A stretch of DNA of 7,617 nt, taken from NCBI GenBank assembly GCA_025055055.1, contig JANWYX010000207.1:25001-32617 (forward strand), read 5' to 3'. Positions 1-5,266 of this stretch are shown here, one piece after another. Source of the DNA: Caldilinea sp. (GTDB lineage Bacteria > Chloroflexota > Anaerolineae > Caldilineales > Caldilineaceae). The position numbers were made by a program, and so were the translations under genes. The stretch's first letter is position 1. Each line of letters opens with the position of its first letter. A model generated the notes under the pieces. That model worked only from the letters and a program-made list of their open reading frames with translations, had not been told where the DNA came from and did no database searches.

Positions 1-762
1 GAAGCCAAGCCGGACGCCGACGAGGCCTCGCTCCTGGCAGGCGTCGGTCAATTGGCCGCGGTCTATCTTCAACGCATCATCCCCAACTTGCCGGAAGGCT
101 CCACGATCGGCGTGGCGTGGGGAACGGGCGTGCACGCCACGGTCAGCGCGCTGCCCAACCATCTGGCGCAGGGGATCGACGTCGTGCAGTTGATGGGCGG
201 CGTCGGCGCACTGGTGATCGACGGTCCCGACCTGGCGCGCATGGTGGCGGCCAAACTGGGCGGCCGCCACTATGATCTGCATGCGCCGGTCCTGGTCGAA
301 CGGCCGGAAGTACGCGATCTCTTCCTCTCCGAGCCGACCGTGCGCGAGGCGATTCGCCGCGCACGCTCCGTGCAGCTTGCCATCACCGGCATCGGCTCGG
401 TCGACGAGCGCGACTCTAGCTTTCTACGCGCCGGCCTGATCACGCGCAACGACCTGGCGCTGTTGCGAGAACAGGGCGTCGTGGGCGAGACCACCGGTCG
501 CTTTTTCGACGCCATGGGGCGCACCGAGGGCATTGAGATCAATCGTCGCGTCATCGGCATCGAGCTGGAGGACTTGCGCCGCATCCCCAAAGTGATCGCC
601 GTCGCCCGCGGTTTGACCAAAGCGCCCGCCATCCTGGCCGTGCTGCGCAGCCGATATTGCACCGTGCTGGCAACGGACAACATTACAGCACGAGCGGTGC
701 TGGCGCTTGCGGACGAGCAAGCGGCGCTGGAGCGCGTCGAGGTTGATCGACCTGCGCGTTGA
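1..762 (+). CDS. SorC-family transcriptional regulator, C-terminal sugar-binding part (5' truncated)
   Basis: The reading frame is open from base 1 and stops at TGA 760-762, giving 253 visible residues. The start and the N-terminal helix-turn-helix lie outside the window. What remains matches the SorC/CggR-type sugar-phosphate-binding domain. A GVAWGTGVHATV segment (visible residues 37-48) is the usual phosphate-loop region. It is followed by QLMGGVG (63-69), YDLHAPVLVE (91-100), an AITGIGSVDERDSS block (127-140), GETTGRFFD (162-170) and the terminal VIAVARGLTKAPAILAVLR segment (198-216). Members bind a phosphorylated or free sugar and control nearby sugar genes. TTG at 52 could be mistaken for a start, but the conserved domain extends upstream of it, so it is internal. 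The gene is convergent with the hydrolase that ends the operon. Its own target is probably to the left of the window, because the operon on the right has a divergent DeoR-type regulator. The family call is secure; the inducer is unknown. Confidence 0.9.
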   Translation, partial: EAKPDADEASLLAGVGQLAAVYLQRIIPNLPEGSTIGVAWGTGVHATVSALPNHLAQGIDVVQLMGGVGALVIDGPDLARMVAAKLGGRHYDLHAPVLVERPEVRDLFLSEPTVREAIRRARSVQLAITGIGSVDERDSSFLRAGLITRNDLALLREQGVVGETTGRFFDAMGRTEGIEINRRVIGIELEDLRRIPKVIAVARGLTKAPAILAVLRSRYCTVLATDNITARAVLALADEQAALERVEVDRPAR

Positions 763-968
763 GAAAACCGTCTGTCGCGCAGAGAACTTTCCCTTGCTGC
801 TCGGTAATGCTCGTTACATAGAACTTCGAGGCGCCCTTTGTCTGCCGCATCCTCAGAGCGCCGCCACGGTGTCAAGACCTGCCTTCTGCTGCGTCAACTC
901 ATCGCAAAGAGGGGCCGGCTGCGGGTTGCGCGGAACAAACAGCGCCAGCTGCGCGACCGTCGTTTGGC
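763..968. other. Convergent intergenic region, no recognisable terminator
   Basis: This 206-bp gap separates two convergent genes. I see no strong GC hairpin followed by a T-run for either gene. On the minus strand, one reading frame is open from 993 down to a TGA at 855-853. It encodes a 46-residue peptide of coding-like composition with no credible start codon; it is treated as a possible gene remnant in the findings. The rest (763-852) shows nothing I can name. Confidence 0.5.
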
Positions 969-1802
969 TCAGTCTTTGCTCCCCAAAGCACTTTCAGGGG
1001 GGACATGCTGCAGCAGGAATGATTGAATGAACTCCTGCGTTTCCTGCGTGTGGCGCACCGGATCGACAGATTTTGAGGTCAGCTCCCGAAACTGAGCGCC
1101 GGGAATCATTTGGGCAATGATTTCACCGTAGGCGTAGGGGTGGATGGGGTCCAGGCGATTGGCGAGAACCAACGTCGGCGCAGCGATCGTTGTCCACTCC
1201 CGGCGGTCGCGACTGGGTGCATCGCGCGGAATACGCTCCAGCTTCACAACGGTTTCTTCTGCCCGTGGGTGCATGAACTGCTTACACAGCGACCGGGCGG
1301 CATCCGGCGCAGTGCGTGCCATCTCAAGATACTCGGCGGATTGCATGAAATGTTCGAGGCCGCGTGCGGCGCCCCACCGGCGAATCAGCTGTGCGATCAC
1401 GGGATAGAGCGCCGAGTTCGGCGGCATCGGCCGGTCGAGCCAGGCGGGCCGCGATAGGACAAGCCCCAGCACGCGCTCGGGGTAACGCAGCGTGAACATC
1501 AAGGCGATTGCGGCGCCCATCGAGATGCCTCCGATAACGACTTGCGGCAGCGCCAGATGACCCAGCAGGGCGCACAGATCGTCGACGAACACCGCCAGGC
1601 TGATCTTTTCAGGGTCGCCGAGGGGCCGCGTTTCGCCATGCCCGCGGCATTCCAGGGTGATCAGCCGGTAGCCGGGCGGCGGCGTGAAGAGGCCGAAGGT
1701 CTGCTGCGCGTCGCCGCCTAAACCGTGCTGAAACACAAAGGGGATGCCTTCGCCTGCGTCGCGATAATGAAAGGCGATGCCGTCGTGCTGAAAATAGGGC
1801 AT
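969..1802 (-). CDS. Alpha/beta hydrolase, last gene of the sugar operon
   Basis: The 277-residue protein has an alpha/beta-hydrolase fold: an oxyanion HG motif (H26-G27 in FQHGLGGD), the nucleophile elbow G92-I-S94-M-G96, the acid candidate Asp218 (NRLDPIHP) and the base candidate His251 (VRHTQE). The complete Ser-Asp-His triad suggests an active esterase, lactonase or enol-lactonase type enzyme. There is no signal peptide, so it is cytoplasmic. I chose ATG 1802-1800 although the frame is open 19 codons further upstream. A GGAGG lies 7 nt before this ATG, the conserved MPYFQHDG start fits the family, and the ATG overlaps the upstream stop as TAATG, which indicates translational coupling with the isomerase gene. 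It closes a four-gene operon, so hydrolysis of a sugar lactone formed by the neighbouring oxidoreductase is plausible. The sequence does not give the substrate. C-C hydrolase or carboxylesterase activity is equally possible. Confidence 0.9.
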   Translation of the reverse strand: MPYFQHDGIAFHYRDAGEGIPFVFQHGLGGDAQQTFGLFTPPPGYRLITLECRGHGETRPLGDPEKISLAVFVDDLCALLGHLALPQVVIGGISMGAAIALMFTLRYPERVLGLVLSRPAWLDRPMPPNSALYPVIAQLIRRWGAARGLEHFMQSAEYLEMARTAPDAARSLCKQFMHPRAEETVVKLERIPRDAPSRDRREWTTIAAPTLVLANRLDPIHPYAYGEIIAQMIPGAQFRELTSKSVDPVRHTQETQEFIQSFLLQHVPPESALGSKD

Positions 1803-2653
1803 TACCTTGCCTCCATTGCGGTGAGCGCTACGCCTTTCCCTCGTAAAAACTCGATGCACGAATCGACCTGCTCTTCGCTGAGGGAGTGCAAGATGATCGG
1901 CCCGCGATATTCTGCGCGGCGCAGCAACGAGAGATATAGATCGTAGTCGAGCAATCCCGTTCCGGCGGCTTCATGCCCGGCGTCGCCATCCCGGCTCAAA
2001 TCTTTGGCATGCGCCAAGACGATATCCTTGCCCAGCAGGTCGAACGCTTCTTCCAACACCTCGCGCATGCGGGGCAAATCGCCGGAGTGAAAGAGATTCG
2101 CTCCATCCATCACGACTTTCAGGCGCGGGGAGCCGATCTCGTCGAGCAAGCGCCGCGCCTTGGCCGCGGTGTTCACCACGTTGTTGACTTCCGGCTCGAA
2201 CGCCAGCGTAATGGCGTGCTCCTCGGCGATCTGCACCGCTTCGCGCATCATCGCCACCAAGTCGCGCCAGGCCTCCGGCGCGTCGTTGTCGGGGTGCCGG
2301 CGCCACATGTTGTTCGGGTCGCGCGTTCCGGTGGAGAGGGTGATCACCTCGACGCCCAGATCGTGGGAGGCTTCCGCCAACACCCTCAGGCGACGCACGC
2401 CTGCGCGGCGCTGCTCTGGGTCCGGATGGATCATGTTGAAGGTGCCCGAGACCGCGGCCATGTCGATATTGCGGGCAGCCGACGCTTCACGGATCGAGCG
2501 CGCCGTCGAGCGCTCGATCCGATCGGGCAGGCTGGGAAGGCCGGCGCAGGCCAGATTGAATTGAATGCTATGGATGCCATGGCCGATGACTGCGTCGAGC
2601 GTTTCGGCGAGCGTCGGTCGCATAAACGTCTTGGCGAAGATGCCAATCCACAT
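1802..2653 (-). CDS. Sugar phosphate isomerase/epimerase-like TIM-barrel protein
   Basis: The 283-residue protein belongs to the xylose-isomerase-like TIM-barrel (AP endonuclease 2) superfamily. It opens with a typical first strand, MWIGIFAKTF, and has barrel-strand ends carrying candidate divalent-metal ligands: Glu153 (AFEPE), Asp183 (VVMDGANLFH), His215 (VLAHAKD) and, near the C-terminus, His256 or Glu260 (ILHSLSE). Family members isomerise or epimerise sugars, often as phosphates or keto-sugars; some relatives cleave 3-keto-glycosides. The frame is open for 111 codons upstream, inside the oxidoreductase gene. That part has no family resemblance, and AGAGGGG stands 8 nt before ATG 2653-2651, so this is the start. 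The gene lies 19 bp after the oxidoreductase stop, and its own stop overlaps the hydrolase start. The superfamily call is firm; the exact reaction is unknown. Confidence 0.9.
   Translation of the reverse strand: MWIGIFAKTFMRPTLAETLDAVIGHGIHSIQFNLACAGLPSLPDRIERSTARSIREASAARNIDMAAVSGTFNMIHPDPEQRRAGVRRLRVLAEASHDLGVEVITLSTGTRDPNNMWRRHPDNDAPEAWRDLVAMMREAVQIAEEHAITLAFEPEVNNVVNTAAKARRLLDEIGSPRLKVVMDGANLFHSGDLPRMREVLEEAFDLLGKDIVLAHAKDLSRDGDAGHEAAGTGLLDYDLYLSLLRRAEYRGPIILHSLSEEQVDSCIEFLRGKGVALTAMEAR
1810..1814 (-). promoter_or_regulatory. Ribosome binding site GGAGG of the hydrolase gene
   Basis: On the minus strand GGAGG stands 7 nt upstream of ATG 1802-1800. It lies inside the last codons of the isomerase gene. 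Together with the TAATG stop-start overlap it fixes the hydrolase start and points to coupled translation of the two genes. Confidence 0.8.
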
Positions 2654-2661
2654 TGTGTAGA

Positions 2662-2668
2662 CCCCTCT
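2662..2668 (-). promoter_or_regulatory. Ribosome binding site AGAGGGG of the isomerase gene
   Basis: This purine-rich Shine-Dalgarno sequence lies in the 19-bp gap after the oxidoreductase stop, 8 nt before ATG 2653-2651. It decides the start against the long upstream extension of the frame. Confidence 0.65.
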
Positions 2669-2672
2669 TCCC

Positions 2673-3746
2673 TCATACGCCGCCGGACACTTCGTCCAGC
2701 CGCACGGCCTTGCCCAGTTCCACAGAGCGAGCAATCGCCACCATCGCCCGCATGGCTGCCACGCCGTCGTCGATGGTGGCGCCATGTTGCGGCTTTCCGT
2801 GCAAGATCGTATCGGCGAAGCCTTCGATCTGGAGTTTGTACGTGAACGAATCTTCACCGAGCGGTCGATGATATTGCCGATCGTCGGCGGAGAAGCACTC
2901 CACCGTGCTGGATTTGTGATACCAGGTGAGCGGCATCTTGCCGGTGACGCTGCCATGCTCGCCGTAAATCTGAAAGCCTTCCTCAAAGTCGCCGCGCACG
3001 GGGATGATCAGGTCAATATGTCCCACGCTGCCGTCGGCGAAATCGACTGCAACGAACCAGCAATAGGAATCGAAGCGCTGGAGGAAGCGAGCCTGCACGC
3101 TGACTATCTCGCCGCCAAGAAAACGTGTGGTGTCCACCAGGTGGCTGCCATGCGTGAGCAGAAAATAGCGGCGCTTGTCTGCCTTTGGGTTGCCTTCCGG
3201 TCGGTGCGCTCGCGCGCTGGTGTAGATGAGCGGTTGTAGGTTGTCGGTCATGGTGTAACGATAGACCGAGTCGTAGTACCAGGCTTTGAACGCCAGGCGC
3301 TGACCGAGCTGCTCCTGGACAAATCGGCGCGCGAACGCAATGCCGGGATCGAAGCGTCGGTTGTTGCCGACCTGAAAGACGAGGTTCGTCTTGCTCAACT
3401 CGGCCCGCAGCGTTTCGCACTCTTCGATGTTGACGCCCAACGGTTTTTCGACAAGCACATGCTTGCCTGCAGCGATCGCCTTGCGCGCCAATGGAACGTG
3501 GAACTGATCGGCGACGGCGATCAACACGGCCTCCACCCGGGGATCGGCCAGCATGGCGTCGTAGTTGTTGTAAGTTGTGCTCGGTTCATGGATGGCGGCC
3601 ATCTTGGCGAGCAAATCTTCGGCTACGTCGCAGATAGCATACAACTCGGCGTTGCGCGCCTTGCGACAAGCCTCGAAGTGGCCGGCCTGTGCAATCGGCC
3701 CCGCCCCCAACACCCCGACGCGCAACAGCCGCGACTCTTTGTTCAT
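2673..3746 (-). CDS. Gfo/Idh/MocA-family NAD(P)-dependent oxidoreductase
   Basis: The 357-residue protein has an N-terminal Rossmann fold with the dinucleotide loop G11-V-L-G14-A-G16 and the acidic end of strand 2 at CD (39-40). The family EKP signature follows at 100-102, with Lys101 the expected catalytic lysine. The C-terminal substrate domain (from about 125) contains THGSHLVDTTRFLGG (198-212), where the family's catalytic histidine is expected at His202. Enzymes of this family oxidise sugars, inositols or glycosides, usually at C1, C2 or C3, using NAD(P). The canonical D-x-G-x-H motif reads T198-H-G-S-H202 here, so the usual aspartate is absent. Length is normal for the family, and there is no twin-arginine or other signal peptide. 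ATG 3746-3744 has only a loose GAGAG ribosome site, but the Rossmann strand begins right after it. It is the second gene of the operon. The substrate is unknown. Confidence 0.92.
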   Translation of the reverse strand: MNKESRLLRVGVLGAGPIAQAGHFEACRKARNAELYAICDVAEDLLAKMAAIHEPSTTYNNYDAMLADPRVEAVLIAVADQFHVPLARKAIAAGKHVLVEKPLGVNIEECETLRAELSKTNLVFQVGNNRRFDPGIAFARRFVQEQLGQRLAFKAWYYDSVYRYTMTDNLQPLIYTSARAHRPEGNPKADKRRYFLLTHGSHLVDTTRFLGGEIVSVQARFLQRFDSYCWFVAVDFADGSVGHIDLIIPVRGDFEEGFQIYGEHGSVTGKMPLTWYHKSSTVECFSADDRQYHRPLGEDSFTYKLQIEGFADTILHGKPQHGATIDDGVAAMRAMVAIARSVELGKAVRLDEVSGGV

Positions 3747-3940
3747 GGATTTCTCTCTTTCTGTATCTCCACCGCATCATGAAACTTGTACTATCTTCTA
3801 GGAAAGCAGCTTGTCCGGCGACGCGGATGCGCCGATTGCCGATGGCGTTGACCCCGTCGCCCTCGCAACCTATTCCCGCTCCATTTTTATGATTTTGCCG
3901 TCGACATCTATTATTTTGTCGACATCTATTTTGTCGACAT
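3747..3940. other. Intra-operon gap between kinase and oxidoreductase genes
   Basis: This 194-bp gap is wide compared with the 19-bp gap and the overlap further along the operon. Its kinase-proximal end holds most of the 15-bp tandem repeat. The remainder is GC-rich with short direct repeats such as two GCCGAT copies, and it lacks a clear internal promoter, terminator hairpin or small gene. The oxidoreductase may therefore be co-transcribed with the kinase, or it may have a promoter I do not recognise. Confidence 0.45.
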
Positions 3941-3947
3941 CTATTTT
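3900..3947. repeat. Three tandem copies of a 15-bp repeat spanning the kinase stop codon
   Basis: On the plus strand the unit GTCGACATCTATTTT occurs at 3918-3932 and 3933-3947. A slightly longer copy with an extra ATT-type insertion lies at 3900-3917. On the minus strand each copy reads AAAATAGATGTCGAC, so it carries a TAG stop followed at once by ATG. The copy at 3933-3947 supplies the actual stop of the ROK kinase gene (TAG at 3943-3941). Because 15 bp is five codons, the stop recurs in the same reading frame in every copy. Each unit contains the palindrome GTCGAC. Confidence 0.9.
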
Positions 3948-4897
3948 GAATGCTCAATGCGCTCGAGCAGCGTCGCTGCAGCGCCGATCGCGCCTGCGTT
4001 GTCGCCAAGTTGGGCCGCAATGAGCGTTACATGGCGAAACGGCGGCAGCGCGCGTGCGGCGATCGTTTGCCGGATGTACGGCTCGAGCAGCGGCAGATTT
4101 TGGCTGACGCCTCCGCCGAGCACCACCCGTTCCGGCGAGTACATGTGGAGCAGGTTGACGACGCCGATGCCGATCCATTCACCTTCACGCTGCATCAACT
4201 CCAATGCAAGGGGGTCGCCTCGCTCGGCAGCCGCAGCAACGTGCGCTCCGCGCACCGGTGCGCCGGCCGCGATGTCTCGAATGAGCGATGGTTGCCCTTT
4301 GGCAAGCGCCTCGGCGGCAGAGCGCGCCAACGCCGTGCCGGACGCCAGCGCTTCCCAACACCCGCGGTTCCCGCAACAGCACAACGGACCGTCCGGCAAG
4401 AGAATCATGTGTCCGATCTCACCGGCCATGTTGTTGTAACCGAGCAGCAGCCGATTGTCCACAATCACGCCGCCTCCGATGCCGGTGCTGATAGTGACAT
4501 AGACAAAATGTGCACAGCCGCGCCCGCTGCCGAAACGCCATTCGCCGAGAGCGGCGGCGTTCGCGTCGTTGTGCAGCTTCACGTGCAGCCCGGTTCGATT
4601 TTCCAACTCTGTTTTCAACGGCACATTGAACCAGCCGGCAATCGTCGGCGCCTGCAGCACAACGCCTGTGTGCAGATCCACGGGCCCCGGCGATGCGACG
4701 CCGACGCCGATGATTTCCTTGCGATCGAGCGTATCGACCATTTCCGCAATGAGCTGCTCAATTTGACCGATGACGAACTGTGCTCCGGCCGTGGCAGCCG
4801 TGGCGATGCGCCGGTGCGCCTGAATTTGACCATTGCGGTCGATCCGCACGGCGCGTATTTGGGTGCCGCCCAGATCAATGCCGACACTGTAGTTCAT
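3941..4897 (-). CDS. ROK-family sugar kinase (glucokinase-like), first gene of the operon
   Basis: The 318-residue protein shows the full ROK set: the ATP phosphate loop DLGGT (8-12), ASPGPVD (68-74), the catalytic Asp111 in HNDANAAALGE (109-119), STGIGGG (137-143), GEIGH (159-163), and the zinc motif C173-x-C-G-x-x-G-C180 with His163 as fourth ligand. No N-terminal helix-turn-helix precedes the kinase domain, and the length is that of a kinase. It is therefore an ATP-dependent hexose kinase rather than a NagC/XylR-type repressor. Glucose, mannose, fructose, allose or an N-acyl amino sugar are all possible substrates. ATG 4897-4895 has a weak GGGA ribosome site about 10 nt upstream, but DLGGT at residue 8 fixes the start well. 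A near-consensus promoter lies 65-93 bp upstream and would transcribe the whole operon. The gene is divergent from the DeoR-type regulator, which probably controls it. Confidence 0.93.
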   Translation of the reverse strand: MNYSVGIDLGGTQIRAVRIDRNGQIQAHRRIATAATAGAQFVIGQIEQLIAEMVDTLDRKEIIGVGVASPGPVDLHTGVVLQAPTIAGWFNVPLKTELENRTGLHVKLHNDANAAALGEWRFGSGRGCAHFVYVTISTGIGGGVIVDNRLLLGYNNMAGEIGHMILLPDGPLCCCGNRGCWEALASGTALARSAAEALAKGQPSLIRDIAAGAPVRGAHVAAAAERGDPLALELMQREGEWIGIGVVNLLHMYSPERVVLGGGVSQNLPLLEPYIRQTIAARALPPFRHVTLIAAQLGDNAGAIGAAATLLERIEHSK

Positions 4898-4926
4898 ATT
4901 TTGCGTCCCATGGCAAACGACTTACA

Positions 4927-4966
4927 TGCTGATTACGCACGATTTATATTGATTAAGTTTGATTGT
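4927..4966 (-). promoter_or_regulatory. Candidate operator: four AATCA-type repeats at 10-bp spacing over the kinase promoter start site
   Basis: On the minus strand, successive 10-bp units begin ACAATCA (4966), TTAATCA (4956), TAAATCG (4946) and GTAATCA (4936). On the plus strand this is GATT at 4931, 4941, 4951 and 4961. The first unit is the 3' part of the -10 box, and the array covers the predicted start site and early leader, an ideal place for repression. The same pattern occurs over the regulator's promoter. Binding by the adjacent DeoR-type protein is an inference. Confidence 0.55.
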
Positions 4967-4990
4967 AAATGACCAAATCTTCTTTGTCAA
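4962..4990 (-). promoter_or_regulatory. Sigma-70-type promoter of the kinase operon
   Basis: Minus strand: -35 TTGACA at 4990-4985, a 17-bp spacer, and -10 TACAAT at 4967-4962. Both boxes and the spacing are near the sigma-70 consensus. The predicted start site is near 4955, giving a leader of about 58 nt before the kinase ATG. Confidence 0.75.
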
Positions 4991-4997
4991 GAGTCAA

Positions 4998-5037
4998 TTT
5001 TTTAAGCCGTTTTTGAGTTTTTTAAGCCGTTTTTGAG
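4998..5037. repeat. Perfect 20-bp tandem repeat with phased A-tracts upstream of the kinase promoter
   Basis: Two identical units, each TTTTTTAAGCCGTTTTTGAG on the plus strand, lie head to tail at 4998-5017 and 5018-5037. The four T/A-tracts are centred near 5000, 5012, 5020 and 5032, an average of about 10.5 bp apart, so they lie on one helical face. The repeat begins 7 bp upstream of the -35 box of the kinase promoter. That is the usual place for an UP element or an activator site. Confidence 0.85.
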
Positions 5038-5048
5038 CAACTTCGTCT

Positions 5049-5082
5049 CTGTATTCGCTGCAAAAGCCGGACGCGAATACAG
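5049..5082. repeat. Perfect 10-bp inverted repeat in the divergent control region
   Basis: CTGTATTCGC (5049-5058) and its exact reverse complement GCGAATACAG (5073-5082) flank a 14-bp spacer. No T-run follows on either strand, so it is not an intrinsic terminator. It could be a protein-binding site or a hairpin in a long transcript. Confidence 0.7.
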
Positions 5083-5185
5083 GCAGGTTATCGCTCTTTT
5101 GGTGTGGCCTGGCTTCTGGTTCAGCCGGAGGCGAGGAGCTGTTATTGTTTCAACGCGGGATAGAAACGTAAAACAGAACAGACTG

Positions 5186-5214
5186 TTGCGGTTTCTCACC
5201 ACATCAAGTATAAT
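5186..5214 (+). promoter_or_regulatory. Promoter of the DeoR-type regulator gene
   Basis: A perfect -10 TATAAT (5209-5214) is preceded at 17 bp by TTGCGG (5186-5191), a -35 box matching only the TTG core. The predicted start is near 5221, about 46 nt before the TTG start codon. A short palindrome, AACAGACTGTT (5177-5187), touches the -35 box. Confidence 0.6.
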
Positions 5215-5234
5215 CAGAGATAATCAAATCTGAT
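5200..5234 (+). promoter_or_regulatory. Candidate operator over the regulator's own promoter
   Basis: ATAATCA occurs at 5210-5216 and again at 5220-5226, exactly 10 bp apart, with a weaker CACATCA one turn earlier at 5200-5206. The first full copy includes most of the -10 box. The same region also holds an inverted repeat, ATCAGA (5213-5218) and TCTGAT (5229-5234). This mirrors the repeat series over the divergent kinase promoter and suggests autoregulation. Confidence 0.5.
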
Positions 5235-5253
5235 ATGCAAACCGTAGAAAGTT

Positions 5254-5258
5254 GGAGG
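5254..5258 (+). promoter_or_regulatory. Ribosome binding site GGAGG that fixes the regulator's TTG start
   Basis: GGAGG lies 8 nt before TTG 5267-5269. An earlier in-frame TTG at 5252 overlaps the GGAGG itself and has no such site before it, so 5267 is the better start. Confidence 0.75.
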
Positions 5259-5266
5259 ACATCATA

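Larger units (their letters stand above)
4898..5266. promoter_or_regulatory. Divergent control region between the kinase operon and the DeoR-type regulator
   Basis: This 369-bp region is much more AT-rich than the genes. From left to right it holds the kinase leader with four 10-bp-phased AATCA repeats, the kinase promoter, a perfect 20-bp tandem repeat with phased A-tracts, a perfect 10-bp inverted repeat (5049-5082), a weaker bulged hairpin (5107-5132), the regulator promoter with two to three AATCA repeats, and the regulator's Shine-Dalgarno site. I find no convincing gene inside it. Confidence 0.8.

Noticed and set aside
981..1000. Imperfect hairpin with CCCC/GGGG and AAA/TTT arms near the hydrolase 3' end
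   Set aside because: It lies within the coding sequence, has a bulge and a tiny loop, and lacks a T-run, so it does not qualify as a terminator.
1973..2845. Plus-strand open frame of about 290 codons opposite the TIM-barrel and oxidoreductase genes
   Set aside because: It crosses the boundary of two well-supported minus-strand genes and its translation is rich in His/Arg/Ala with no family features, typical of an antisense shadow.
2654..2986. N-terminal extension of the TIM-barrel protein by 111 codons
   Set aside because: The extension lies wholly inside or beside the oxidoreductase gene in another frame, looks non-coding, and the ATG at 2653 has a good ribosome site and the expected first barrel strand.
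3950..4972. Long plus-strand open frame of about 340 codons opposite the ROK kinase
   Set aside because: It is antisense to a kinase with all family motifs, its translation has no recognisable domain, and it is explained by the high third-position G/C of the real gene.
5107..5132. Bulged hairpin GCCTGGCT / AGCCGGAGGC in the control region
   Set aside because: The arms are short, a 2-nt bulge interrupts them, and no T-run follows on either strand. It may be fortuitous in a G/C-rich patch.
5148..5168. GTTTCAACGCGGGATAGAAAC, which looks like part of a CRISPR repeat
   Set aside because: It occurs once only, with no spaced copies and no cas genes; it is just a 5-bp inverted repeat.
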